Origin: Bdellovibrio bacteriovorus
GTDB taxonomy: Bacteria; Bdellovibrionota; Bdellovibrionia; Bdellovibrionales; Bdellovibrionaceae
DNA: 64,000 bases
Direction: 5' to 3'
Assembly (NCBI RefSeq): GCF_001592745.1
Contig: NZ_LUKD01000001.1
Location: 1,260,848-1,324,847, forward strand
Part shown: positions 18,265 through 27,555 of the stretch, piece after piece
Layout: every line of letters starts with the position of its first letter
Position numbering within the stretch: the first letter of the stretch is position 1
Notes under the pieces: model-generated
Databases searched by the model: none
What the model was told of the DNA's origin: nothing
Seen by the model: the letters and a program-made list of their open reading frames with translations, nothing else
Made by a program: the position numbers and the translations under genes

Positions 18265-19356
18265 TTAAAAATAATAATGCATCATTAAGTAGGCATAATC
18301 TTCGAAGTCGTCCCCGACAATTGAGATCTTCTTTTTTGTATACAAACCTTCAAACTCGAAATGCGGGCGCGGGTAAAATAAAAATCCGGGGCCGTAGCTT
18401 TCGAACTTCGATTTTTCGTTACTGAAATCACTTTGTGAATACTCCTGCACGAATTGCGCGTGAATTCCTTTGTAAAACTCGTATCCATACTTCGAAAATT
18501 GGTAAAGACCGTACTGTGTTTTTTGCGTCGTAGCTTGATGCCTGTTTTGATAATCAGCCTCTGCAAGAATATAGAGTTTTTCAGTGAATCCCAAAACGGC
18601 GTGAAGGCCCAGGATCTGTCTATTCTGAGTATCACTAGTGCCCAACCAATAGCTTGCGCCGACGCGATAGGAATCAGCGATCGTGTAATTCAGCTGAGCG
18701 GTCATCGCTGTTTCCACCTCACTTACGGAGGCGCTTCTTACGCTCTTAGAAACAGTAGAAACAAAATTCCATTTTTCACCACTCCACATGCCCTCTAAAG
18801 CATCGCGCTCAGTTCCCTGGTTAAATCCCAGGTTGGCTCTGGTCACCATAGTGTGTTGTGGGATGTTTAACCCAAAAACCGGAATAAAGCGGCCCGCACG
18901 CACTGTCAGCTCATCAAGTATTTGATACATTATGTAGTAGCGAGTTGCGATGGGTTCGACCTTCCAATCAGAATTCAGCTTTCCGTAAAAGAGATCGACG
19001 GTCCATTTACCCACTGTCACCGCAAGTTCTATCCCCGCTTGCATGGGGATAGTTCGACCTTCCTTGACGGTCGCGGATTCATGATGAAACTGCAAAGCAC
19101 GTACGTTACCACCCACCTGCAACCATTGATTGAGCTTTTCATTATCTAAAGCGCCGTAGAAGGAACGCGCTTCCTTTTCCGTCCCCCATGTGGATAGAAC
19201 TTCGCTAGAAATGGTTCGACCATAAGGCGTTAACAAGCCTCCCCCACTCGGAGAAAAGTGGCAGGCCGTACAGTTTACGTAATGATGACGAATCATTTCT
19301 GGAAAAGCATATGCCTTCGTCGTCAGAGAAATCGCAATTAAAAGTATTAATTTCAT
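18265..19356 (-). CDS. Outer-membrane beta-barrel protein with N-terminal CxxCH haem motif
   Basis: A 363-residue envelope protein: signal peptide (about 1-17), then CTACHFSPSGGGLLTPYG, a c-type haem-binding CxxCH next to a glycine turn, then alternating polar/aromatic strands to a C-terminal Phe (YLMMHYYF), as in outer-membrane barrels. A covalent haem at the periplasmic mouth of a barrel would suit electron transfer across or at the outer membrane. It starts immediately after the YceI-family stop with no gap, as the last gene of a three-gene operon. Confidence 0.75.
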   Translation of the reverse strand: MKLILLIAISLTTKAYAFPEMIRHHYVNCTACHFSPSGGGLLTPYGRTISSEVLSTWGTEKEARSFYGALDNEKLNQWLQVGGNVRALQFHHESATVKEGRTIPMQAGIELAVTVGKWTVDLFYGKLNSDWKVEPIATRYYIMYQILDELTVRAGRFIPVFGLNIPQHTMVTRANLGFNQGTERDALEGMWSGEKWNFVSTVSKSVRSASVSEVETAMTAQLNYTIADSYRVGASYWLGTSDTQNRQILGLHAVLGFTEKLYILAEADYQNRHQATTQKTQYGLYQFSKYGYEFYKGIHAQFVQEYSQSDFSNEKSKFESYGPGFLFYPRPHFEFEGLYTKKKISIVGDDFEDYAYLMMHYYF

Positions 19357-19923
19357 TTACTCCTCACGCGTGATGAATTCATTGATGAGGACCTGCACTT
19401 TCACGACGTCCGCCACTTTGATTCCCAGGTAAGACGGGATATCAATCTTGAAATCAGAAATTTTAATTTCAAATCGAGCTTCGGTTTTAAGTTTTTCCGA
19501 AATGCTTAAAGTTCCTTCCACTTCTTTTTCCACACCATGCAGGTGAAGGAGTCCTTTGAACGGATGATCTTGAAGTTTTGCATTTTGCGGATTCCACGAA
19601 GAGGGCAAAGAAAGATCTTTGATGATGAGCTTCGCTTGAGGATACTTTTTAACCTCGAGATATTTTTCCTTCATGTGTTCATTGCGAAGATCGATACCAG
19701 TATCTAAAGTCTCTAACGCGAAGTTCATCTCTCCTTGGACTTTTGAATCTGCTAAAGTCAAAATTCCACTAGGACCCGCCGCCTGCCCTTTAATCTTCAT
19801 CATGCTGGGCTTGCCAATGGCTTCAAACTGAACAGAGCCTTGAGAAGGCACAGACTTCATTTCGATAGCAGCCAGGGCTGGCAGATTGAAAAGTGCGATT
19901 ATAATGATGATGATTGATTTCAT
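19357..19923 (-). CDS. YceI-family periplasmic protein
   Basis: A 188-residue exported protein with a signal peptide (about 1-18) and the YceI lipocalin-like fold: GSVQFEAIGKPSMMKIKG, MNFALETLDTGIDLRNEHMKEKYLEVKKYP and HGVEKEVEGTLS are family landmarks. YceI proteins bind polyisoprenoids such as quinones and are often beside cytochromes. AGGAGG precedes the ATG. It lies between the tandem haem-motif lipoprotein gene and the haem-motif barrel gene, consistent with a shared redox function. Confidence 0.85.
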   Translation of the reverse strand: MKSIIIIIIALFNLPALAAIEMKSVPSQGSVQFEAIGKPSMMKIKGQAAGPSGILTLADSKVQGEMNFALETLDTGIDLRNEHMKEKYLEVKKYPQAKLIIKDLSLPSSWNPQNAKLQDHPFKGLLHLHGVEKEVEGTLSISEKLKTEARFEIKISDFKIDIPSYLGIKVADVVKVQVLINEFITREE

Positions 19924-19932
19924 AAATCCTCC

Positions 19933-20613
19933 TTAAGGTTTTCTTTGTGAAAATTCAGGAGCGCCCGCAGCGATCCAATCTAAAATAAGTTTCTTTTGCT
20001 CTGGAGTGAGAGTCGTACGTCGAGGCATTGAGCCGTCGCGTATCGTGGCGTCGACATCCGCGATATTAGAAAGAACATTTTGGTATGTTTCTAAATTTAC
20101 ACCTCCGCGATTCGTAGGCGCTGAATGGCAGTTCAAACACTTGGGTTCGATGACAAGCGTTCTGACTGTAAGCCAATCTAAAGAAGGTCCGACGACTTCT
20201 TCTGGAGGCACATCCGGTGGAGGAGTGGGAATCGCTTGCACGGGAGGATTTTCGGTCACAGTTTCTGGCGCGCCAGCTTCAATCCACTTATTGAGAAGCG
20301 CTTTTTGGCTCGCGCTAAGGGGTTGCCGATTGAGAGGCATAGAATTATCCGCCACTGTACTTTGAATCGCTGCGATTTCAGCTTTGACGTTGGCGTAAGT
20401 CTCTAGATTGACACCGCCACGATTGCCTCCCGCAGAAGAGTGGCATTCCAGGCATTTCGGCGCGACGACCTCGGACATGACAAGAGCAAAGTCCACTTGT
20501 CCTGCGCCAACGTTACCATTATCCGCCGCCCCCGAATCTTTACTGATCTTATAATGGCAGCCGGAAAAGACAGAAAACATGCTGATAATCAGCAGCAGAT
20601 ATGAAAATTTCAT
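19933..20613 (-). CDS. Lipoprotein with two tandem cytochrome-c-like CxxCH domains
   Basis: A 226-residue protein with a signal peptide and lipobox ending SGC. It holds two near-duplicate domains of about 75 residues (CLECHSSAG...GGVNLETYANV and CLNCHSAPT...GGVNLETYQNV), each with CxxCH and a later SMP motif (SMPLNRQP, SMPRRTTL) that can give the axial Met, ending ...W-I-xAGAPE. These match planctomycete-type cytochrome c (PSCyt1) domains, so two haems are expected. A Pro-rich linker joins the domains. It is the first gene of the operon with the YceI and barrel genes. Confidence 0.82.
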   Translation of the reverse strand: MKFSYLLLIISMFSVFSGCHYKISKDSGAADNGNVGAGQVDFALVMSEVVAPKCLECHSSAGGNRGGVNLETYANVKAEIAAIQSTVADNSMPLNRQPLSASQKALLNKWIEAGAPETVTENPPVQAIPTPPPDVPPEEVVGPSLDWLTVRTLVIEPKCLNCHSAPTNRGGVNLETYQNVLSNIADVDATIRDGSMPRRTTLTPEQKKLILDWIAAGAPEFSQRKP

Positions 20614-20712
20614 AGGACCCCCGATCCTTCAGGGTCAATCTAGAAGAAATCCTTTGAGTTTGAACTAAGGCCATCTTAAAACTATGATTGGATTTGATGG
20701 GATTAGGTATAA

Positions 20713-22515
20713 ATGTCTGAAATTACTAAAAATAAGACATCAAAGCAGCGACTGTCAGAGCTCTTTTTTCTTGGGCACTACACTACTATTTTACAAATCT
20801 ATAAAGACCACCCCCTAAGCCTCGCGGAAAAAGACATTCCGTTTCTGATCGGTGCCCTTTCGTTTCTGGGTAAGACCTTAGAGGCCGAAGAAATTTTTAA
20901 AACCCGACAAGCCAGCTTTTCAGAAAAAGAACAGGCAGCCTCATTGTTTTATTTAGGTGTGGGTGTCGCTCGTAAATCGAAATACAAAAAGGCGCGAAGA
21001 TTCTTCCGTGAGAATCAAAAGCGTTTCGGCAACCACGATCAGGCAGAGATTTCTTTTTACACTTATCAAGGCATTGCGTTTTACTTGTATTTCACGGGCC
21101 AATTTTTCCGCAGCGAAAAGTTTGCCACCAAAGCCTTGCGTCTTGCCGTACGCGCACAGAATCCCCACATCAAAGTTCTAGCTCAAGATTTACTGGCGCA
21201 CACTTTAGTGCAAACCGGTCGCGTTTATTCCGGTTTGGAGCTTTTGAAAGAAGCCCACGATATTGCGCTAAGACTTGGGAATGATGCTTTCGCCTCGGCC
21301 ACGCAAGTTTCCATTTTACTTTATGAAGCGACATACGGCCATCGTCCCGAGTCTATAGTTCCAGATCTAGAAAAATGCCTCCACAACTTAAAACCTCAAG
21401 ATAGCTATTCAAAGTCCAATGTCGTATTGGAATTAGCTCGCCAAAAAACCTTGCGAGGCCTCTGGAAAGACGCCGAAACTTTATTGAACTTGCAAGCTCC
21501 CGTTATTTTTTCGAGTGAAAACCGTCGCCAAGAAATCGCTTTAAACTTGCGCTGGGCAGAGCTGGCTTATCTTCGCGGTCAAACCGTTTTAGCCTGGCAA
21601 TATTTGCGAGGAGCCAATCTTCGTTTAGATCAAGAGGCCGATAAAAATTTTGCTATTCAGATTCTAGGCCTGGAACACAAAATTCTGACAGAACAAAATA
21701 ATCCTTTGGCATTGGAAAAGAAAAAGCTATTGCTTGAACTGAGCCGCTCTTTTTCAAGTAAAATAAATCGCAACATGATTTCACGCCGACAATGGATTCA
21801 GGAAAAAGATTTTTCTGAAGATGACCATATTCACACGCTTCTTTCGCAAATTGGTGATAACTCGGGCATAGAACTGGTTCACAAGTCGGGCTACTATTCG
21901 TGGTACTACAAGTGCCTTCCTTTGCAAAAAGGCGTGAACTACTTGGTTTTAGGTCTTTCTAAGAATCGTGCCGTTACGTTCTCTATAGACGGTATTGAAG
22001 TCATAAAGCTTGCGGATTTTTCTGCGCGAATACTTGAAGTTTTAAGGCAAGGTCCGCTTGATAAGGCGACGCTCGTCGAAAAAGTCTGGGGTTATGAATA
22101 TCACCCTTTACGTCACGATAGTTTGGTTTACGCGGCCATGAGCACGCTTCGCCGAAACTTAGGAAGCAAACACACCTGGATTCAAACTTTGGATTCAGGC
22201 TACCAACTAGAAAAGAACGTCCACATTCTGCAAGCCCGAGGCTCGATAAATGAGTCTAAAAATTCGGGAAGCATACTTTTAAAAAGCTCTTCTTTGCGTC
22301 CTGTTGATGCAGAATTGAACTACCGCCAGCTTCAGGCTTTGGATTATTTGCAAGAAAACAGGTTCCTAAGCACGCGTCAGTACAAGGATTTATTTAAAAC
22401 TACAGAAATCACGGCCTGTCGCGACCTTGCCGCTTTAAATAAAAAAGGCCATGTGGTAAGAATCGGGTTCGGTAGAGCCACCCAATACACCTTGGCTCAG
22501 GGAGATCGAAAATGA
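20713..22515 (+). CDS. TPR regulator with winged-helix and second C-terminal HTH domain
   Basis: A 600-residue cytosolic regulator. The first about 370 residues are TPR-like helical repeats; about 435-500 is an OmpR-type winged helix (LVEKVWGYEYHPLRHDSLVY..., STLRRNLG, QTLDSGYQLE); the last about 60 residues (ALDYLQENRFLSTRQYKDLFKTTEITACRDLAALNKKGHVVR) form a DeoR-like helix-turn-helix. Two DNA-binding modules in one chain are unusual. It diverges from the haem operon with about 100 bases between, so it may control that operon as well as the exported protein at 22512 that it overlaps by four bases. Confidence 0.8.
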   Translation: MSEITKNKTSKQRLSELFFLGHYTTILQIYKDHPLSLAEKDIPFLIGALSFLGKTLEAEEIFKTRQASFSEKEQAASLFYLGVGVARKSKYKKARRFFRENQKRFGNHDQAEISFYTYQGIAFYLYFTGQFFRSEKFATKALRLAVRAQNPHIKVLAQDLLAHTLVQTGRVYSGLELLKEAHDIALRLGNDAFASATQVSILLYEATYGHRPESIVPDLEKCLHNLKPQDSYSKSNVVLELARQKTLRGLWKDAETLLNLQAPVIFSSENRRQEIALNLRWAELAYLRGQTVLAWQYLRGANLRLDQEADKNFAIQILGLEHKILTEQNNPLALEKKKLLLELSRSFSSKINRNMISRRQWIQEKDFSEDDHIHTLLSQIGDNSGIELVHKSGYYSWYYKCLPLQKGVNYLVLGLSKNRAVTFSIDGIEVIKLADFSARILEVLRQGPLDKATLVEKVWGYEYHPLRHDSLVYAAMSTLRRNLGSKHTWIQTLDSGYQLEKNVHILQARGSINESKNSGSILLKSSSLRPVDAELNYRQLQALDYLQENRFLSTRQYKDLFKTTEITACRDLAALNKKGHVVRIGFGRATQYTLAQGDRK

Positions 22516-22958
22516 AATCTTTCGTTCTTATAGTTTCCTTCTTTATATCGTCCATTTGTAGTGCGGCTTCACCCAGCGCCGTTTATGAAATCCCTGGCGT
22601 TGAAGATCCCGACCTTGCTCACTATGAAATCGAATCGTTGAAGCTGGATATTAATGAGGATGATATTCGCATTGATTACGTTCTGCCTTTAGATTTGACC
22701 GGGGCAAAGAATCGCATCCGCGCCGAAGGCGTGATTGGACCTGATAGTAAGGCGAACCTGCGCGGCCCCCACAGTGATTTTGTTTGCGATTTAATCCAAG
22801 AAAAGTGCGACGTTCGCTACAACGATTTAACAATTGATGAATCTTTGGTGCGCGCGCGTTTGGAAGGAAAAAAACTTTCCTCTACGCAAATAGAACAGCG
22901 ATTGCAGGTCACCCGCCGCTTCTCTGGCGACCCCATCGGAATCATTCACCTGAAATAG
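22512..22958 (+). CDS. Exported protein translationally coupled to a TPR regulator
   Basis: A 148-residue protein with a signal peptide (about 1-19, ending CSAAS). The mature part is acidic and beta-rich, with two cysteines eight apart (FVCDLIQEKCDV). No family is recognised. The ATGA overlap with the preceding regulator shows co-translation, so the two probably act in one pathway. A strong terminator follows at once. Confidence 0.75.
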   Translation: MKSFVLIVSFFISSICSAASPSAVYEIPGVEDPDLAHYEIESLKLDINEDDIRIDYVLPLDLTGAKNRIRAEGVIGPDSKANLRGPHSDFVCDLIQEKCDVRYNDLTIDESLVRARLEGKKLSSTQIEQRLQVTRRFSGDPIGIIHLK

Positions 22959-22967
22959 GCGTGAAAT

Positions 22968-22999
22968 AAAAAACCCAAGGTCGAAACCTTGGGTTTTTT
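22968..22999. terminator. Intrinsic terminator, bidirectional
   Basis: A perfect 13-bp stem (A6CCCAAGG, loop TCGAAA, CCTTGGGT6) between the exported-protein gene (+) and clpX (-). Confidence 0.92.
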
Positions 23000-23019
23000 G
23001 TTTTTAAGACAGACCAGTT

Positions 23020-23045
23020 GGCAAAGTCCCCTGGCATCTTTTGCC
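23020..23045. repeat. Dispersed hairpin repeat, copy 2
   Basis: GGCAAAG, loop TCCCCTGGCAT, CTTTTGCC. It shares 21 of the central 22 bases with the copy at 2243-2267; the outer arm bases change from CC/GG to GGC/GCC and stay paired. It sits directly after a terminator and touches the clpX stop codon. Confidence 0.6.
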
Positions 23046-24337
23046 TAAGCGGAACTTTTCTTTTTTGCTTCTTCTTCAGCTTGGATTTCTTCATCGGTTT
23101 TGTAAACCAACATTGGCTGTGCGCCGTCGTTGATTACGTTATCGTCGATGACAACTTCCTTCACATTATTTTTAGAAGGAATGTCGTACATAATATCCAA
23201 CATCGCTGTTTCAAGAACGCCGCGCAGACCGCGGGCCCCTGTTTTACGCTTCAACGCAAGTTGAGCGACAGCGCGAAGAGCTTTATCTGTAAACTTCAGT
23301 TCAACGCCTTCGAAGCTGAAAAGTCTTTGATACTGTTTTGTGATCGCATTCTTAGGACGAACCAAAATGTCCATCAAAGCTTCTTCGTCTAGAGGAGCCA
23401 GAACCGCGATCGCTGGAAGACGACCGATGAACTCTGGGATCAAACCGAACTTAGACAAGTCATCGGGTTCTACTTTCGCAAGTAGGTTTGAAGACTTCTC
23501 TACTTCTTCAGAAGTACGGATGTCCGCGGCGATACCCATTGTCTTGTTTGAAGTTCTGTTTTCGATGATCTTATCCAGACCCACGAAAGCTCCACCCACG
23601 ATGAACAAGATATTTGTCGTATCCACTTGGATGAACTCTTGTTGAGGATGCTTACGACCGCCTTTTGGAGGCAAGTTCGCCACAGTACCTTCTAGAATTT
23701 TTAGAAGGGCTTGTTGCACACCCTCACCGCTCACGTCACGCGTGATCGATGGGTTTTCAGACTTACGAGAGATCTTATCAATCTCGTCCACGTAGATAAC
23801 GCCACGTTGAGCTTTTTCTACATCATAGTCTGAAGCTTGAAGTAAGTTTAATACCACGTTTTCAACGTCCTCACCGACGTAACCCGCTTCAGTCAATGTC
23901 GTTGCATCCGCCATGGCGAATGGAACGTTTAAGATCTTAGCGATAGTTTGCGCCAACAATGTCTTACCAGAACCTGTCGGGCCGATAAGAAGGATGTTGG
24001 ATTTTTGCATTTCCACATCTGTCGTTTTTTTACCGTTCGACATTGCGTTGACACGTTTGTAGTGGTTGTGAACCGCTACAGCCAATGTCTTCTTCGCTTG
24101 AACTTGCCCGATCACGTAATCATCAAGGTAAGTTTTGATGTCAGAAGGTTTTGGAACTTTGAAAGTTCCTTTGACCGCGGTCTCGCGCTCTTTTTCCTCG
24201 TCAATGATGTCATTGCAAAGGTCAATACACTCATCACAAATGTAAACGCCAGGGCCGGCAATTAGCTTTTTAACTTCTTTTTGGCCTTTGCCGCAGAAGC
24301 TGCATCTCAATGCGCCGTTCGTGTCTTTCGTGGTCAT
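23045..24337 (-). CDS. clpX: ATP-dependent Clp protease ATP-binding subunit ClpX
   Basis: AAA+ unfoldase that selects tagged substrates and feeds them to ClpP. The 430-residue product has the N-terminal C4 zinc-binding domain (C12, C15, C34, C37), Walker A ([12 protein letters not shown]), Walker B ([10 protein letters not shown]), the [23 protein letters not shown] region in short overlapping motifs, and the sensor-2 GARGLR. Length and motifs are complete. It starts six bases after clpP stops, so it forms an operon with clpP. Unlike many bacteria, tig is not adjacent (it lies at 34023) and lon is 8 kb away. Confidence 0.97.
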   Translation of the reverse strand: MTTKDTNGALRCSFCGKGQKEVKKLIAGPGVYICDECIDLCNDIIDEEKERETAVKGTFKVPKPSDIKTYLDDYVIGQVQAKKTLAVAVHNHYKRVNAMSNGKKTTDVEMQKSNILLIGPTGSGKTLLAQTIAKILNVPFAMADATTLTEAGYVGEDVENVVLNLLQASDYDVEKAQRGVIYVDEIDKISRKSENPSITRDVSGEGVQQALLKILEGTVANLPPKGGRKHPQQEFIQVDTTNILFIVGGAFVGLDKIIENRTSNKTMGIAADIRTSEEVEKSSNLLAKVEPDDLSKFGLIPEFIGRLPAIAVLAPLDEEALMDILVRPKNAITKQYQRLFSFEGVELKFTDKALRAVAQLALKRKTGARGLRGVLETAMLDIMYDIPSKNNVKEVVIDDNVINDGAQPMLVYKTDEEIQAEEEAKKKSSA

Positions 24338-24343
24338 CTGCTC

Positions 24344-24949
24344 TTATCCTTTTTTCACTTTACGAGATTCAACGACATGATCAATCAAGCCGAATTCTTT
24401 CGCTTGGTAAGGGTCCATAAAGTTATCCCTTTCCATTTGCTCTCTCAAGAATTCATAGCCTTTGCCCGTGTGCGTTTCATAAATACGAGTGAGCTTCTCT
24501 TTAGTTTTGATCAGCTCGCGCGCATGAATTTCAATATCAGTCACTTGTCCTGACAACCCGCCTCCAGCAAGAAGAGGTTGATGGATCATGATACGAGTGT
24601 TCGGAAGGCTGTAACGCATTCCCTTCGTACCTGCCGTTAGCAATAGCGAGCCCATACTTGCCGCCATGCCCATGCAATATGTCGCCACATCGCACTTTAC
24701 GAATTGCATAATGTCGTAGATTGCCAAACCCGCTGACACGCTTCCACCCGGAGAGTTGATGTAAAGGTGGATAGGCTTTTCTGGGTTATCTACCTCAAGG
24801 AACAGGAATTGCGCAATGATTGCGTTAGCGATTTCGTCCGTCACTTGGGTGCCGAGAATCACGATACGGTCTTTCAATAAACGGGAGTAAATATCGTAAG
24901 ATCTTTCACCCTTTGATGTCTGCTCTATGACGTATGGAATGAGTGCCAC
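24344..24949 (-). CDS. clpP: ATP-dependent Clp protease proteolytic subunit ClpP
   Basis: Tetradecameric serine peptidase chamber of the Clp machine. The 201-residue product carries the catalytic triad S98 (GMAASMGS), H123 (RIMIHQPL) and D174 (MERDNFMD), and the YINSPGGSV oxyanion-hole loop. It is the promoter-proximal gene of the clpPX operon. A divergent 152-base region separates it from pepA. Confidence 0.97.
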   Translation of the reverse strand: MALIPYVIEQTSKGERSYDIYSRLLKDRIVILGTQVTDEIANAIIAQFLFLEVDNPEKPIHLYINSPGGSVSAGLAIYDIMQFVKCDVATYCMGMAASMGSLLLTAGTKGMRYSLPNTRIMIHQPLLAGGGLSGQVTDIEIHARELIKTKEKLTRIYETHTGKGYEFLREQMERDNFMDPYQAKEFGLIDHVVESRKVKKG

Positions 24950-25032
24950 TCTGCTGTCTCCTGTGGTTGTGATTGAGGTGTCATACTGTGCTACCTATCG
25001 GAATACTTAGACAAGACTTTATCAAAAAGCCT

Positions 25033-25060
25033 TTGACCCGTAAAACTGCTGTGCTACATC
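25033..25060 (+). promoter_or_regulatory. Putative sigma-70 promoter of pepA
   Basis: TTGACC, a 16-base spacer, then TACATC preceded by TG (extended -10). It lies about 40 bases ahead of the pepA start. The -10 is within a sequence (CTGTGCTACAT) that is nearly repeated at 24986-24996. Confidence 0.4.
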
Positions 25061-25101
25061 TAGTTGATCAGCATAAAACCGAATCATTTTAAGGGGTTCA
25101 T

Positions 25102-26598
25102 ATGGCTTTCAACTTGTTAAATAAAGACATCGAGACTTTGACTTGCCCGGCTTTGGTCGTGTTTTCAAAGGCGTCTTCTCAAAAAGATAAACCACCAAAG
25201 GTGACTCATTCTGAGCTTCACAAAAAACTGGCCGCATCTTTAGAAGATAAAGCGATCACAGGCAAACACCAAGAGGTGGTTCTTTTCCGTGAAATGAACT
25301 ACAAGGGTTTCCGTCACGTGGTTGTTGTTGGTCTAGGAAAAGACAATCAACAAACTCACGAAAATGTTCGCCAATCTATGGCGGCGGCTTTTGAATCCAT
25401 TAAAGCTTTAGGCGTTAAAGAAGCTGCGATTCACTTCGATGGCGTAGCAACAGGCAAAAAAGACGCGGCTGATTTCGCGAAAGCCACAGCTGAAGGCTTG
25501 ATGCTGACTTCTTACGTTTTCAACGAATTGATGTCTGGTAAAAAAGAAGAAAAAGAAATCGACGTTCACGTAGTTACGAAAGTGAACGACAAAGCCATGA
25601 AAGCGGCTTTTGCTGAAGGTATTATCCTTGGCTCTTGCGTAAACTTCTCTCGTCGCTTGGGTGATATGCCAGGCAACTTGATGACTCCAGCGATCTTAGC
25701 TGACACGACAGTGGAAGCAGCTAAAGGCACAGGCGTTAAAGTCACTGTATGGGACAAAGCTCGTATTAAAAAAGAAAGAATGGGCGGTCTTCTTGGCGTT
25801 TCTAACGGATCTGCACAAGAGCCTCGCTTCATCATCATGGAATACCGTGGCGCTGCTGCTTCTAAAAAGCCAGTGTGCTTCGTAGGTAAAGGTCTGACAT
25901 TCGACTGCGGTGGTATCTCTATTAAGCCATCTGCGGGAATGGAAGAAATGAAATTTGATATGTGTGGTGGCGCAAACGTGATCGGAACAATGCTTGCGAT
26001 CGCTAAGTTGAAACTAAAAATCAACGCAGTTGGTTTGGTTGCTTCTACAGAGAATCTTGTAGGTCCTGCAGCGACAAAACCAGGCGATGTGCACACAGCT
26101 CGTAACGGTAAAACTTTCGAAGTGAACAATACAGACGCTGAAGGTCGTTTGATTCTTGCAGATGCTCTTTCTTACGCGACTGAACTTGAGCCGCAAGTTA
26201 TTATTGATGCTGCCACTTTGACTGGTGCGATGGTTGTTGCTTTGGGTAACACGCACACAGGTTACTTCACTCGCAACGGTGGATTGAAAGGCAAAATTGA
26301 AAAAGCTGCTGTTCAATCTGGTGAGTGGGTTTGGAATATGCCTTTGACGGACTTCCACGTGAAAGACATGAAGGGCACTTACGCGGATCTTTCTAATATC
26401 TCTGCAGGTAAAGGCGCAGGCTCTGCGACAGCTGCAGCGTTTCTAGAGCAGTTCGTGGGTGAAGGTATTCCTTGGGCTCACTTTGATATCGCCGGCACTG
26501 GCTGGGCGGTAGGCAACCGTCTTCCATACTGCCCTAAAAAAGGTGCCTCTGGCGTGATGGTTCGTACTTTCGTTGAAATTGCGAAAGCACATATCTAA
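25102..26598 (+). CDS. pepA: Leucyl aminopeptidase (M17 family)
   Basis: Cytosolic hexameric di-metal aminopeptidase that trims peptides from the N terminus. The 498-residue product has the M17 N-terminal macro-like domain and a C-terminal catalytic domain with the signature NTDAEGRLILADAL, and the metal-ligand segment KGLTFDCGGISIKPS. Upstream AAGGGG fits the ATG at 25102. It is divergent from clpPX; together they would take proteins to amino acids, which fits a predator feeding on prey protein (inference). A strong terminator follows. Confidence 0.95.
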   Translation: MAFNLLNKDIETLTCPALVVFSKASSQKDKPPKVTHSELHKKLAASLEDKAITGKHQEVVLFREMNYKGFRHVVVVGLGKDNQQTHENVRQSMAAAFESIKALGVKEAAIHFDGVATGKKDAADFAKATAEGLMLTSYVFNELMSGKKEEKEIDVHVVTKVNDKAMKAAFAEGIILGSCVNFSRRLGDMPGNLMTPAILADTTVEAAKGTGVKVTVWDKARIKKERMGGLLGVSNGSAQEPRFIIMEYRGAAASKKPVCFVGKGLTFDCGGISIKPSAGMEEMKFDMCGGANVIGTMLAIAKLKLKINAVGLVASTENLVGPAATKPGDVHTARNGKTFEVNNTDAEGRLILADALSYATELEPQVIIDAATLTGAMVVALGNTHTGYFTRNGGLKGKIEKAAVQSGEWVWNMPLTDFHVKDMKGTYADLSNISAGKGAGSATAAAFLEQFVGEGIPWAHFDIAGTGWAVGNRLPYCPKKGASGVMVRTFVEIAKAHI

Positions 26599-26620
26599 GA
26601 ATTAGTATTTCACAAAAAGA

Positions 26621-26652
26621 AAAACCCCTCTTGAGATTTCAAGAGGGGTTTT
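26621..26652. terminator. Intrinsic terminator, bidirectional
   Basis: A perfect 14-bp stem (A4CCCCTCTTGA, loop GATT, complement ending GGGGT4 and more T). It serves pepA (+) and the convergent gene at 26676 (-). Confidence 0.93.
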
Positions 26653-26675
26653 TTATTTTTCAAAACTATTTAAAA

Positions 26676-27308
26676 CTACCAGGCAAACACCATTGGATGA
26701 CCTAGGTATTTTGCCACTTCATCGCTTTCAATCACCAAAGCCTCTGAATCTCTTTCATTCACAAGCTTCACTGATTTCAAAAGCCATGTGCGGGGCCATT
26801 CTTCAGGAAGATTGGTAAAACGAACTGTGATCATCGAACCTTCGTTGAATTGAAACTCGCCATCACCGGGGCGCTCTCCAATAATTTTTGCTACTGGCAC
26901 ATTCAGCGGGTTAATCTTAGACATATCAGGCGAAAACTCACAGCGACCTTCAACTTCCATCAAAGGTTTATCACCTGCGACAGAAACGCCTTCGGCTTCA
27001 AAGCTGATCGACACTTTTCCGAATTCCTGACACGCTAATCTTTTTTCGCCGCTGTCGTTTAAGAAAACGAAATGGCCTAAACCAATACCAGCACCGTTTT
27101 GCGTTTTGCGAAACTCAAGACCGGTCAACAAGCGTTGCTTAACCGCTTCTTGAAGTTTGTCGCCACGAAGATGTGAAAAGTCGAAATTATTTCTGATAGC
27201 GGCGGGATCTCTATGGATTTGTGATTCATCTGTATGGAACTGCATGTGCCCGTAACCGAATGCGAAGCAAAGCACGAACAACGCAAAAACACCGTAAAAC
27301 TTTCTCAT
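26676..27308 (-). CDS. Exported or membrane-anchored hypothetical protein
   Basis: A 210-residue protein with an N-terminal hydrophobic segment (about 5-19) that could be a signal peptide or anchor; no clear cleavage site was seen. The rest is soluble, with two cysteines (LACQEF, GRCEFS) and predicted beta strands (MITVRFTNLPEEWPRTWLLKSV). No family is recognised. It is monocistronic, convergent with pepA, and starts about 250 bases from the divergent TIGR02147 regulator. Confidence 0.65.
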   Translation of the reverse strand: MRKFYGVFALFVLCFAFGYGHMQFHTDESQIHRDPAAIRNNFDFSHLRGDKLQEAVKQRLLTGLEFRKTQNGAGIGLGHFVFLNDSGEKRLACQEFGKVSISFEAEGVSVAGDKPLMEVEGRCEFSPDMSKINPLNVPVAKIIGERPGDGEFQFNEGSMITVRFTNLPEEWPRTWLLKSVKLVNERDSEALVIESDEVAKYLGHPMVFAW

Positions 27309-27555
27309 AATTTTGCTATCCCTCTTCCCTGTAGGATAACATGCGAACCCTTGAGGTCCTCTGAATTTTTCCTCTCTGGTCTATAGTCCTGCATGTCCGC
27401 AACACCATAAAAACAATGAAAAATTTTCTTTCATCCCACTTTGAGAGGATGAAAAAATCTTAAAACACGGTAATTACCAACGCGATAAAGGCTCTGTTTT
27501 CCCAGGCTTATTTCACCTTTGACTGACTATAAACTATTGGTATTTAACCTTCCCC

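Noticed and set aside
25566..26129. 187-codon open frame antisense to pepA
   Set aside because: A shadow of the well-supported M17 peptidase gene, with composition typical of complementary-strand translation.
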